A stretch of DNA of 6,813 nucleotides, taken from positions 1 to 6,813 of the forward strand of contig JAEWNX010000245.1 of the NCBI GenBank assembly GCA_023461135.1, given 5' to 3'. The translations under genes were made by a program, and so were the position numbers. Position 1 is the stretch's first letter; each line of letters starts with the position of its first letter. The notes under the pieces were generated by a model that worked only from the letters and a program-made list of their open reading frames with translations, made no database searches and was not told the DNA's origin. The stretch is from Pseudomonadota bacterium. Its GTDB lineage: Bacteria > Pseudomonadota > Alphaproteobacteria > Caulobacterales > Aquidulcibacteraceae. Of the stretch, positions 1-6,449 are shown in pieces.

Positions 1-6
1 TCGCAG

Positions 7-18
7 GCCGGCGCCGGC
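7..18. repeat. 12-bp perfect GC palindrome upstream of acs
   Basis: The bases GCCGGCGCCGGC read the same on both strands. It lies about 50 bases upstream of acs, at the window edge. There is no following T-tract, so it does not look like an intrinsic terminator, and nothing ties it to a known operator. In such GC-rich DNA a palindrome of this kind can arise by chance. Confidence 0.3.
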
Positions 19-20
19 GA

Positions 21-50
21 TTGCAGGCGAGGGCGCAAGCGGTCCATAAA
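21..50 (+). promoter_or_regulatory. Weak candidate promoter for acs
   Basis: A -35-like TTGCAG (21-26) and a -10-like CATAAA (45-50) are separated by 18 bases. The A/T-rich ATAAAAT stretch stands out against the very GC-rich surroundings. A transcript would start near 57, immediately before the GAGGA Shine-Dalgarno at 60-64. Both hexamers match their consensus only partly and the true promoter could lie left of the window. Confidence 0.25.
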
Positions 51-70
51 ATCACCTGCGAGGAAAAAGC

Positions 71-2011
71 ATGTCCGATCCCGTCGTCATCCCGGTTCCC
101 GAAGAATGGGCCAAGCGCGCCTATGTCGATGATGTCGGCTACCGCGCCATGCACGCGGCGGCGCTCGCCGATCCCGAAGCCTTCTGGGGCAAGCACGGCC
201 TGCGGCTCGATTGGATCAGGCCATATACGAAGGTCAAAGACACAAGCTTCAACAAGGACGACTTCCGCATCCGCTGGTACGAAGACGGCGTCCTCAACGT
301 CTCCGCCAATTGCATCGACCGCCATCTCGAACAACGCGGCGATCAGATCGCGATCATCTGGGAAGGTGACGATCCGGCGCAGTCGCGCACCATCACCTAT
401 CGCGAGCTGCACGCCGAAGTCTGCCGTTTCGCCAACGTGCTGAAAGCCAACGGCGCCCGCAAAGGGGACCGCGTCACCATCTACATGCCGATGATTCCGG
501 AAACGGCGTTCGCGATGCTCGCCTGTACGCGCATCGGCGCCATCCATTCTGTCGTGTTCGGCGGCTTCTCCCCTGAGAGCCTCGCGAACCGCATCAAGGA
601 CTGCCAGTCAAAGCTGGTCATCACCGCCGACGAAGCGGTGCGCGGCGGCAAGATCGTTCCGCTGAAGGCCAATGTCGACGCCGCACTCGAGCACGCGGGC
701 GGCGTCGAGCGCGTCATCGTCGTCACCCGCACCGGCGCCGGCGTGCCGATGCAGGACGGCCGTGACATCGTCTACGAGGACGCCGCCGCGGACGTGAGCG
801 CGGATTGCCCGCCCGAGCCGATGGGCGCGGAAGATCCGATGTTCATCCTCTACACGTCGGGCTCCACCGGCAAACCCAAGGGCGTGCTGCACACCACCGG
901 CGGCTATCTCGTCTTCGCGGCGATGACGCACCAATACGTGTTCGATTATCGCGACGATGACATTTACTGGTGCACCGCCGACGTCGGCTGGGTCACCGGC
1001 CACACCTACATCGTCTACGGCCCGCTCGCGAACGGCGCGACGACGCTGATGTTCGAAGGCGTGCCCAGTTACCCGACAACGTCGCGCTTCTGGGACGTCG
1101 TCGACAAGCACAAGGTCAACATTTTCTACACCGCACCCACCGCGATCCGCGCACTGATGCGCGAGGGCGAAGCGCCGGTGAAGCGCACGTCGCGCGCGAG
1201 CCTTCGCCTCATCGGCACGGTCGGCGAGCCGATCAATCCTGAAGCCTGGCTCTGGTACTGGCGCACGGTCGGCGAAGAGCGCTGCCCCGTCGTCGACACC
1301 TGGTGGCAAACCGAAACCGGCGGCGCGCTGATTACCAACCTTCCCGGCGCCACCAAGATGAAGCCCGGCTCCGCCACACGTCCTTTCTTCGGCATCCAGC
1401 CAGCGCTCGTCGATGAAGCCGGCAATTTCATCGAAGGCCACGGCAGCGGCAATCTCGTGCTGCTCGACAGTTGGCCCGGCCAGATGCGCACCGTGTACGG
1501 CGATCACCAGCGTTTCTTCGAAACCTACTTCACCACCTATCCCGGCATGTATTTCACCGGCGACGGCTGCAGGCGCGACGAAGACGGCTATTACTGGATC
1601 ACCGGGCGCGTCGACGACGTTATCAATGTCAGCGGCCACCGCATCGGCACCGCCGAAATCGAAAGCGCGCTCGTCGCCGACACCAAGGTCGCGGAAGCCG
1701 CCGTCGTCGGCTATCCGCACGACATCAAGGGCCAGGGCATCTATTGCTTCGTCACGCTGAAACAGGGCGTCGAGGCCAGCGACGGCTTGCGCGATGAGCT
1801 CAAACAATACGTACGCCGTGAGATCGGCCCCACCGCCTTGCCGGACATCATCCAGTTCGCGCCCGGCCTGCCGAAGACCCGCAGCGGCAAGATCATGCGC
1901 CGCATCCTGCGCAAGATCGCCGAGAACGACCTCTCCAATCTCGGCGACACTTCCACGCTGGCCGATCCCGCCGTCGTGGACGATCTGGTCGCCAACCGGG
2001 CGGGCGCTTAG
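71..2011 (+). CDS. acs: Acetyl-CoA synthetase (AMP-forming), acs
   Basis: This 646-residue protein is a cytoplasmic ANL-superfamily enzyme that converts acetate, ATP and CoA to acetyl-CoA, AMP and PPi through acetyl-adenylate. The length is close to the 652 residues of enterobacterial Acs, and all landmarks sit about two residues earlier. The P-loop [11 protein letters not shown] is at 261-271. Val308, Thr309, Val384 and Trp412 (in WWQTE) correspond to the acetate-pocket residues of Salmonella Acs, which argues for acetate rather than a larger acid. The GRVDDV hinge has Asp515. PKTRSGK ends in Lys607, the catalytic lysine that Pat-type acetyltransferases and CobB control in other bacteria. 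The start is set by GAGGA at 60-64, six bases from ATG. No frameshift or lost motif is visible. The stop is one base from the stop of the convergent esterase gene, so there is no room for a separate terminator. Propionyl-CoA synthetase is less likely because the pocket Trp is kept. Confidence 0.97.
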   Translation: MSDPVVIPVPEEWAKRAYVDDVGYRAMHAAALADPEAFWGKHGLRLDWIRPYTKVKDTSFNKDDFRIRWYEDGVLNVSANCIDRHLEQRGDQIAIIWEGDDPAQSRTITYRELHAEVCRFANVLKANGARKGDRVTIYMPMIPETAFAMLACTRIGAIHSVVFGGFSPESLANRIKDCQSKLVITADEAVRGGKIVPLKANVDAALEHAGGVERVIVVTRTGAGVPMQDGRDIVYEDAAADVSADCPPEPMGAEDPMFILYTSGSTGKPKGVLHTTGGYLVFAAMTHQYVFDYRDDDIYWCTADVGWVTGHTYIVYGPLANGATTLMFEGVPSYPTTSRFWDVVDKHKVNIFYTAPTAIRALMREGEAPVKRTSRASLRLIGTVGEPINPEAWLWYWRTVGEERCPVVDTWWQTETGGALITNLPGATKMKPGSATRPFFGIQPALVDEAGNFIEGHGSGNLVLLDSWPGQMRTVYGDHQRFFETYFTTYPGMYFTGDGCRRDEDGYYWITGRVDDVINVSGHRIGTAEIESALVADTKVAEAAVVGYPHDIKGQGIYCFVTLKQGVEASDGLRDELKQYVRREIGPTALPDIIQFAPGLPKTRSGKIMRRILRKIAENDLSNLGDTSTLADPAVVDDLVANRAGA

Positions 2012-2012
2012 C

Positions 2013-3179
2013 TCAGAACTGGCAGTCTTCGGTTGCCGGCCGGCAGTTCTCGCACGCGCGGTTCTCGACGCCGCCATTGAGCAGCGATGCGAACCAATCC
2101 GCAAAAGGCGCGCCGCCGCTTTGCTCGCTGTAGAATAGCCGGTCGCGGAGGATCGTGTGCGACCACCCCGACGCCAGATAAGAGCGGAAGTTCGGCCCGC
2201 TCTGACGGCGCGTGAGATCGCGCGCCATCTTCTCGCTCCACGCGCGGCACGCATTCTGCGCGCCCATCAGCGCATAAAAGCCGGCTTGCGTGCGGTCGTA
2301 CGCCGTCGTGTATTGCGCGAAGCGGTCGTTAGGATAATGCGCGGCCAGCGCGCCGACGACATCGTCGTCCGACGTTAGCCGCGCATCGTGCCCGAACACG
2401 CTCTCCGGCAACTGGTAGCGCCAGTTGCCGTTGCGCCGCTCGAGGAAATCCGGCGTGGTCACGCCCTGCCCCGCATCGCCCAGCATCGCCGCGGCGCCGT
2501 CAGGGAATGCATCGCGGATACGCGCATAATGCGTCGCCGCGCCGTACGCGCCGGCGCTGGAGCCGGCGACGAGAATCTGATCCGGCGCCGCAAAGTTCGC
2601 GCGCATCCATTCCAGCACGACGCGGAAATTATCGGCGCCTCGATGATGGAGTGTGTACGACTGGCCCGTATCGAGGTTGCGATACGTCGCATCGTTCGAC
2701 CCCGAATGCACATCGCCCGTGCAATACGGCACGAACACGAAGCTCCAGTCGCGCACGGGATTGCGCGGATTGTCCAGGTCGAAGATGCCGCTCATGCGCC
2801 TTGGATCGTCGGTCGGCAGCAACTCGGCCTTGTAGAAGCCTTCGCTGTGCCCGCCTTCGCGCGCCAGCATCGGCACGGCGCACGTCAAATTGTCCCAGCA
2901 CGCGCCGCCGCCGTCGAAATACACGACGAGCCGGTTCTCCGTGCCGCGCCGCGCCCAGAACTTGTAGGCCGGGTCGGCGCCCGGCGCGCCCGAGCATGTC
3001 GGATCGATCATGCGTCCGTCGATCTCGATCGCTTGCGGCGTCAGCTCCACCCAATCGTGCGACGCTTGCGGCAACGGGGCCGCCACAGGCGCCACGAGCT
3101 CACGTTCCGGCGCGGCCGTTCCTCCGCACGCGCCCAGTGCGACAAAGCACGCAAACACCCAATTCTTGAACCGCTGCAT
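2013..3179 (-). CDS. Pectin acetylesterase/Notum-like serine esterase, predicted lipoprotein
   Basis: The 388-residue product resembles the pectinacetylesterase family (Notum-like, alpha/beta-hydrolase fold). Residues 1-18 form a lipoprotein signal: a hydrophobic core ending in the lipobox LGAC, with Cys18 as the lipidated residue and Gly at +2, so an outer-membrane location is likely. Family landmarks are YFDGGGACW (87-95, oxyanion region), YCTGDVHSG (152-160) and GSSAGAYGA (206-214) with probable nucleophile Ser208. Asp295 and His341 (in SGWSHT) are my candidates for the rest of the triad. Eight cysteines in the mature part, including CENC near the C terminus, fit a disulfide-bonded exported protein. 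I chose the ATG at 3179 because AAAGGACGG precedes it and because the signal peptide starts there; an in-frame ATG at 3224 would add an Arg-rich prefix. The substrate is unknown: family members remove acetyl from pectin (plants) or palmitoleate from Wnt (Notum), and no pectin-degrading genes lie nearby. Confidence 0.85.
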   Translation of the reverse strand: MQRFKNWVFACFVALGACGGTAAPERELVAPVAAPLPQASHDWVELTPQAIEIDGRMIDPTCSGAPGADPAYKFWARRGTENRLVVYFDGGGACWDNLTCAVPMLAREGGHSEGFYKAELLPTDDPRRMSGIFDLDNPRNPVRDWSFVFVPYCTGDVHSGSNDATYRNLDTGQSYTLHHRGADNFRVVLEWMRANFAAPDQILVAGSSAGAYGAATHYARIRDAFPDGAAAMLGDAGQGVTTPDFLERRNGNWRYQLPESVFGHDARLTSDDDVVGALAAHYPNDRFAQYTTAYDRTQAGFYALMGAQNACRAWSEKMARDLTRRQSGPNFRSYLASGWSHTILRDRLFYSEQSGGAPFADWFASLLNGGVENRACENCRPATEDCQF

Positions 3180-3208
3180 CGACCGTCCTTTAATGGGAGC
3201 GAACGCGC

Positions 3209-3237
3209 ACGTTAGGCGCCGCACGCGGCACTGTCGA
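3209..3237 (-). promoter_or_regulatory. Candidate promoter for the esterase lipoprotein gene
   Basis: Read on the minus strand, TCGACA (3237-3232, five of six matches to TTGACA) is followed after 17 bases by TAACGT (3214-3209, three of six matches to TATAAT). Transcription would begin near 3202, leaving a leader of about 22 bases that contains the AAAGGACGG ribosome site. Spacing is ideal but the -10 match is poor. Confidence 0.27.
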
Positions 3238-3243
3238 CCTGCG

Positions 3244-3268
3244 TTGCGGCGGGCAACATTGCGAAACC
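3244..3268 (+). promoter_or_regulatory. Weak candidate promoter for the MscS-family gene
   Basis: TTGCGGC (3244-3250) and GCGAAACC (3261-3268) match the Caulobacter housekeeping consensus TTGACGS / GCTANAWC at five of seven and six of eight positions, with a 10-base gap. The same stretch holds a small inverted repeat, GTTGC/GCAAC (3243-3247 and 3253-3257), so it could also be a protein-binding site. Start of transcription would be near 3275. Confidence 0.2.
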
Positions 3269-3274
3269 CATCCT

Positions 3275-3303
3275 GCGTTCAGCCGTTCCCACATCGGCTG
3301 CGC
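3275..3303 (+). other. Hairpin in the leader of the MscS-family gene
   Basis: CAGCCG (3280-3285) pairs perfectly with CGGCTG (3295-3300) around a nine-base loop. Skipping a two-base TT bulge, GCG (3275-3277) then pairs with CGC (3301-3303), giving nine pairs in total. It ends 18 bases before the channel start codon. It lacks a T-tract, so it is not a terminator. It could be a leader RNA structure or a DNA-binding dyad; function is unknown. Confidence 0.4.
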
Positions 3304-3321
3304 AACCGACACGAGAACGAC

Positions 3322-4545
3322 ATGATCGCCACACCTGCGCCCGCAGAACCCGCGGGCCCTGTTTTCGACCCAATCGTGTCCGGAGACGCGCTCGCCGATG
3401 AGGCGAACCGTTTCGTGCTGCAGCTCGGCGCCCTGGGCCCGGAAGAAATCGCCGCGCGGACAGGATGGACTTTGGCCATCGTCGCCGGCGCCTTCGCCAT
3501 CCTCTGGCTCCTGCGGTTCGGCTTGCGCTTCTCCGCGCGCCTTCTCTCGCCGCGCCAGGAAAAGGACGCCGCCAGCGGCAAGGCCGCACGCCGCAATGTC
3601 GGCGCCTGGACCATGCTCGCCGCGCGGTTCGTCGTCTCGCTGATCGCCATCGGCTGGATTCTCTACACCTGGGGCTTCGATGTCCGCGCCGGCGCGCTCG
3701 GACGCGTGCTGGGCGTCATTTGGCGCATCGGCCTCATCGTCATCATCGCCAGCGCAATCAGCGAAATCGCCGGCTACGCCATTGCACGCCTTCTCCATCA
3801 CAGTGCGCGCCGCTCGAAAGATCTGCGCCGCGCGGCGCAGATGCGCACGCTTGTGCCGGTGCTGAGCGGGGTCGTGCATTCCATGATCGGCGTGATCGCG
3901 CTGATGATGGCGCTTTCGGAGTTCGGCCTCGATGTTGGACCGATGCTCGCCGGCGCCGGCATTCTCGGCATCGCCATCGGCTTCGGCGCCCAGTCGTTGG
4001 TGAAAGACTTCCTCACCGGCGTCTTCTTCATCGTCGAAGACATCGTCTCCGTCGGCGACGTCGTCCGCATCGGCGATTCAGGCGGCCTGGTCGAAGCCAT
4101 GACGTTGCGCACCATCCGTCTGCGCGACTTCGACGGGACGCTGCACATCTTCCCCTACGGCGAAGCGCAGGTGATCCACAACATGACGAAGACGTTCTCC
4201 TTCTACGCCTTCGATCTCTCCATCTCCTACACCGCCGACATCAACATGGCGCTGCAGCTCATGCGGGAAACCGGCGAGCAGATGCGCCACGAGCCGCCTT
4301 ACCAGGACGCGATCCTCGAACCGATCGAAGTGGTCGGCGTCGATGCGCTGGCCGAACACGGCATCAAGGTGAAAGCGCGCATCAAGACCAAGCCGGCGCA
4401 GCAATGGATGGTCGGCCGCGAGTATCTGAAGCGCATCAAGCACGCCTTCGACGCCAATGGCGTCGCGATTTCGTTTCCACACATCAGGCTCGTGTCGCAC
4501 GATCAGCCGCTCTCGGCCGGCGAACCTCCCCAGGCAGCCGAGTAG
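3322..4545 (+). CDS. Small-conductance mechanosensitive channel (MscS family)
   Basis: The 407-residue inner-membrane protein is a MscS-type channel that opens under membrane tension to release solutes during hypo-osmotic shock. Predicted membrane helices are at about 49-70, 96-118, 128-158 and 181-199, followed by the pore helix at 205-235, whose Gly/Ala-rich MLAGAGILGIAIGFGAQSLV is the family's helix-packing surface. FGAQSLVKDFLTG and FFIVEDIVSVGDVV continue into the beta domain typical of MscS, and a soluble alpha/beta domain runs to about 392. It is longer than E. coli MscS (286 residues) because of extra N-terminal helices, so it resembles the mid-sized YbiO-type members. The start at 3322 is chosen because the reading frame upstream (to an ATG at 3193 or beyond) encodes an Arg-rich, non-protein-like stretch. 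The ribosome site is weak (GAGAA at 3313-3317). The gene is divergent from the esterase and convergent, with a one-base gap, to the DUF6265 gene. Confidence 0.93.
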   Translation: MIATPAPAEPAGPVFDPIVSGDALADEANRFVLQLGALGPEEIAARTGWTLAIVAGAFAILWLLRFGLRFSARLLSPRQEKDAASGKAARRNVGAWTMLAARFVVSLIAIGWILYTWGFDVRAGALGRVLGVIWRIGLIVIIASAISEIAGYAIARLLHHSARRSKDLRRAAQMRTLVPVLSGVVHSMIGVIALMMALSEFGLDVGPMLAGAGILGIAIGFGAQSLVKDFLTGVFFIVEDIVSVGDVVRIGDSGGLVEAMTLRTIRLRDFDGTLHIFPYGEAQVIHNMTKTFSFYAFDLSISYTADINMALQLMRETGEQMRHEPPYQDAILEPIEVVGVDALAEHGIKVKARIKTKPAQQWMVGREYLKRIKHAFDANGVAISFPHIRLVSHDQPLSAGEPPQAAE

Positions 4546-4546
4546 C

Positions 4547-5029
4547 TCACGCCGTGCAGCGCGCGTCCTGTTCGGCGCGGCGGAACGTCCAGTCCACGCC
4601 TTGCGTAGCCGCCGCGTTCTCGATGCGCGCGTGCAGCTCCTCGCCCGTGCGCTCGTAGATGATGCGTTGCGGAAAATCGTGCGCCAGGTTCTCGAACACC
4701 ACGCGGCTTGCGCTCAGCGTCACCATCGTGAACTCCGTCGCCGGCGAACGTCCATTCGGCATGGAGAAATAGCCGTACCCGCCGCGGCCATTGGAGGCGA
4801 TGCGAAGGAATTCGAAGCCGCCCTGCTCGCCTTGTGATAGGTTCACGCCCAGCATCGTCGCCGCGCCTGCGCCGATCCAACTCTCGGCGACCTCGCCGCG
4901 CTCGCACGACAGCCAGTACCCCGACATCCACTCCGGCGTCGGCGAAGACGGTTGCGCTCCCGCCGGCGCCGCGCAGGCAGTAACAAGCAAAACGAGCCCA
5001 AAAGCGCTTCCGCGCAACGCCGTCATCAT
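4547..5029 (-). CDS. DUF6265-family exported protein, possible lipoprotein
   Basis: The 160-residue product has an N-terminal hydrophobic signal (residues 5-18) ending in VTAC, a plausible lipobox with Cys19; cleavage after AGAQ by signal peptidase I is the alternative. The rest resembles the DUF6265 family as I recall it: GYWLS near 37-41, EVAESW (46-51), MLGVN (59-63), GFEFLRI (71-77) and the hallmark FENLAHDFPQRIIY (112-125). The fold is expected to be a small beta-rich domain in the periplasm or outer membrane; no reaction is known and I assign none. Two adjacent ATG codons (5029 and 5026) are possible starts; GGGGGGA at 5034-5040 serves either. It is the second gene of a two-gene operon: the small membrane gene upstream stops one base before this start, implying translational coupling. 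Its 3' end abuts the MscS-family gene. Confidence 0.85.
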   Translation of the reverse strand: MMTALRGSAFGLVLLVTACAAPAGAQPSSPTPEWMSGYWLSCERGEVAESWIGAGAATMLGVNLSQGEQGGFEFLRIASNGRGGYGYFSMPNGRSPATEFTMVTLSASRVVFENLAHDFPQRIIYERTGEELHARIENAAATQGVDWTFRRAEQDARCTA

Positions 5030-5030
5030 G

Positions 5031-5189
5031 TCATCCCCCCGGCTCCGCCGGCGGCTCGCTCGCGCCGATCTTGCGTTTGATCGCTTCCACGTCGCGCTGC
5101 AGTTGCGCGATACGGTCGAGCAGCGTCCACAGCGCCACGCCGATCGCCACAACCAGCACAATAATGGTGTAGTCCGCGGGCGAACCCAT
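5031..5189 (-). CDS. 52-residue single-pass membrane protein with short coiled coil
   Basis: This short gene encodes 52 residues. The first seven are polar, residues 8-24 (TIIVLVVAIGVALWTLL) form one transmembrane helix, and residues 25-41 (DRIAQLQRDVEAIKRKI) have a heptad-like amphipathic pattern suited to a short coiled coil. The tail is Pro/Glu/Gly rich. The ATG at 5189 is preceded by AGGAG at 5196-5200 with six bases between, the best ribosome site on this strand in the window. The stop TGA (5033-5031) is one base from the first ATG of the DUF6265 gene, and the GGGGGGA that serves that gene lies inside this reading frame, so the two are almost certainly one translationally coupled operon. 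I recognise no family. The architecture recalls small envelope proteins that anchor or oligomerise partners, but that is inference. Reading the same DNA in the other two minus frames gives Cys/Arg/Gly-rich, non-protein-like sequence. Confidence 0.75.
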   Translation of the reverse strand: MGSPADYTIIVLVVAIGVALWTLLDRIAQLQRDVEAIKRKIGASEPPAEPGG

Positions 5190-5238
5190 GCACGTCTCCT
5201 GGCCGGATCATGCGCGCGCGGCGTGACCCGCGCAACGC

Positions 5239-5265
5239 TTGACCCCGCCGCCTGCGTGCTTAAAC
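5239..5265 (+). promoter_or_regulatory. Caulobacter-type housekeeping promoter for the hotdog gene, giving a leaderless transcript
   Basis: TTGACCC (5239-5245) matches six of seven positions of the Caulobacter -35 consensus TTGACGS. After 12 bases, GCTTAAAC (5258-5265) matches seven of eight positions of the -10 consensus GCTANAWC. The expected transcription start, about seven bases downstream, falls on the A of the ATG at 5272. This is the best promoter in the window by sequence. It also rules out the in-frame TTG at 5239 as a start codon, because that TTG is part of the -35 box. Confidence 0.5.
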
Positions 5266-5271
5266 GGGCCG

Positions 5272-5976
5272 ATGCCTCAGACCGTCACCATCGCCCGCCG
5301 GTTCAATGGGCCGTCCAGCTCCGGCAATGGCGGCTATGTGTGCGGCCTGATGGCGAACCTGATTGACGGCCCCAGCGAAGCAACGCTCCGCGCCCCGCCG
5401 CCGCTGGAAAAACCGCTGACGCTCGTGCGCGATGAACACGGCGCCGTTTCGCTGCGCGATGGCGACGCTCTGATCGGCGAAGCCAAACCCATCGCGTTCG
5501 ATCTCGCCGCGCCGCCGGCGCCAACGCTCGCCGAGGCGCGCGCCGCCGCGAAGCGCTACGCCGGCCTCCACGATCATCGCTACCCGACCTGCTTCGTCTG
5601 CGGCACAGGTCGCCCGCACCACGACGGCCTCGATCTCTTCACCGGCGCCGTTGAAGGCCGCGACATGGTCGCCTGCACCTGGACGCCCGGCGCCGATCTC
5701 GCGACCGCCGACGGCGTCGTCCGTCCAGAATTCGTCCACGCGGCGCTCGATTGCCCCAGCTACTGGGCGCTGCCGCACGCCGGCAAGCCCGCTTTGCTCG
5801 CGCGCCTCACGGCCAGCATTGACGCAGCCCTCCCGCGCGCCGGCGAAGAACTCATCGTCGCCGCCTGGCCCATCTCCAGCGACGGCCGCAAGCACCGCGG
5901 CGCCGCCGCGCTCTACACCGCCAGCGGCGCGCTGATCGCCCGCAGCGAAGCGCTCTGGATCGAACCCCGCACTTGA
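5272..5976 (+). CDS. Hotdog/thioesterase-superfamily-like protein with CFVCG motif
   Basis: The 234-residue soluble protein has no signal peptide. Residues 11-25 (FNGPSSSGNGGYVCG) resemble the start of a hotdog acyl-thioesterase domain with the NGGY turn. At 105-120, PTCFVCGTGRPHHDGL is a CxxC-like motif I recall from uncharacterised hotdog proteins, mainly of actinobacteria and proteobacteria. VHAALDCPSYWA (155-166) looks like the central helix of a second hotdog half, so a double-hotdog fold is likely. Acyl-CoA hydrolysis or acyl-CoA binding is the inferred role; no catalytic residue can be named safely. No Shine-Dalgarno precedes the ATG at 5272, and the strong upstream promoter predicts a leaderless mRNA. 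The next gene starts 43 bases after the stop on the same strand. Whether the two Cys of CFVCG bind metal or are redox-active cannot be told from sequence. Confidence 0.72.
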   Translation: MPQTVTIARRFNGPSSSGNGGYVCGLMANLIDGPSEATLRAPPPLEKPLTLVRDEHGAVSLRDGDALIGEAKPIAFDLAAPPAPTLAEARAAAKRYAGLHDHRYPTCFVCGTGRPHHDGLDLFTGAVEGRDMVACTWTPGADLATADGVVRPEFVHAALDCPSYWALPHAGKPALLARLTASIDAALPRAGEELIVAAWPISSDGRKHRGAAALYTASGALIARSEALWIEPRT

Positions 5977-6019
5977 TCGCGCGCAAGGACGGCGTAGCCT
6001 CCGCGCCGCGAGGTGACCC

Positions 6020-6433
6020 ATGACCGAGTCGCAAGCTGCAACTACCCGCTTCTGCGCCCGCGTGATCGGGCCTCTGATGCTGATCGTCGGCGCCATCGTC
6101 ATCGCGCGTTTCGACGATCTCGCGCTGATCATCCCAGCCATTGTCGGCGATGCGCCGCTCGCCTTCGTCACCGGCATCTTCACGCTGATCGCCGGCATGA
6201 TCCTCATCGCCGCGCACCACCATGTCGGCAGCATCGTCGCGGTCGTCATCACCATTCTCGGCGTCCTCACCCTCGTGCGCGGCGTCTTGCTGATGCTGGC
6301 CCCCGGCTTCGTCGCCGGCCTTGCCAACACAATGATCAACAACGGCCCCGCCGTGATGATCGCCGGCGCCGTCGCCGCCCTGATCGGCGCGTGGCTCACT
6401 TTCGCCGGCTGGTTTGCCAAGCGCGCTGCTTAG
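6020..6433 (+). CDS. Small four-helix membrane protein of unknown function
   Basis: This 137-residue protein is almost entirely hydrophobic, with predicted membrane helices near 15-29, 46-65, 70-94 and 109-132, short loops, a positively charged N-terminal side (Arg10, Arg14) and a basic C-terminal tail (AKRAA). I recognise no named family and no catalytic motif; HHH at 66-68 lies in the loop between helices two and three. The start is supported by GAGGTGA at 6010-6016, three bases short of the ATG, with GAGG itself six bases from it. It follows the hotdog gene by 43 bases on the same strand and may be cotranscribed. Its final codons overlap the probable thiC promoter. A link to thiamine (for example transport) is not supported by the sequence: neighbours of thiC are often unrelated. 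Confidence 0.8.
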   Translation: MTESQAATTRFCARVIGPLMLIVGAIVIARFDDLALIIPAIVGDAPLAFVTGIFTLIAGMILIAAHHHVGSIVAVVITILGVLTLVRGVLLMLAPGFVAGLANTMINNGPAVMIAGAVAALIGAWLTFAGWFAKRAA

Positions 6434-6442
6434 GCCTACATC
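6414..6442 (+). promoter_or_regulatory. Probable thiC promoter overlapping the end of the membrane-protein gene
   Basis: TTGCCA (6414-6419) matches five of six positions of TTGACA, and TACATC (6437-6442) follows after 17 bases. Read in the Caulobacter scheme, CCTACATC (6435-6442) matches seven of eight positions of GCTANAWC. Transcription would begin near 6449, just where the TPP riboswitch starts pairing, which is strong positional support. The -35 box lies inside the last codons of the upstream gene. Confidence 0.45.
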
Positions 6443-6449
6443 ACCGCCA

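Noticed and set aside
1..49. Possible C-terminal tail of an upstream gene, with a stop TAA at 47-49 in the second plus frame
   Set aside because: Only 15 codons are visible and they show no recognisable motif. The other frames are also open, so the frame cannot be chosen.
2017..2048. Possible bidirectional terminator hairpin after acs
   Set aside because: The AACTG/CAGTT arms give only five pairs with a long loop, there is no T-tract, and the bases encode the conserved Cys-containing end of the esterase.
608..2254. Long open frame of 548 codons on the minus strand opposite acs
   Set aside because: It is antisense to an unmistakable acs and continues into the esterase gene in the wrong frame. 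Its composition is an Ala/Arg/Asp/Val-rich mirror of GC-biased codons, with no recognisable motif and a third-codon-position bias that belongs to acs.
2388..3215. 275-codon plus-strand frame opposite the esterase
   Set aside because: It is antisense to the esterase with its DGGGACW and GSSAG motifs; its Arg/Ala-rich product has no recognisable feature.
3193..3321. N-terminal extension of the MscS gene from an ATG at 3193
   Set aside because: The added 43 residues are Arg-rich, unlike a membrane-channel N terminus, and there is no matching ribosome site. The ATG at 3322 gives a sensible start.
3465..4658. 397-codon plus-strand frame overlapping the MscS gene
   Set aside because: The translation is Arg/His-rich throughout and overlaps the clear channel gene in another frame.
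5260..6420. 386-codon open frame on the minus strand across the hotdog and membrane genes
   Set aside because: It spans two well-supported plus-strand genes and their spacer, and the translation is low-complexity Gly/Ala/Arg with no domain. It is a shadow of GC-rich codon use.
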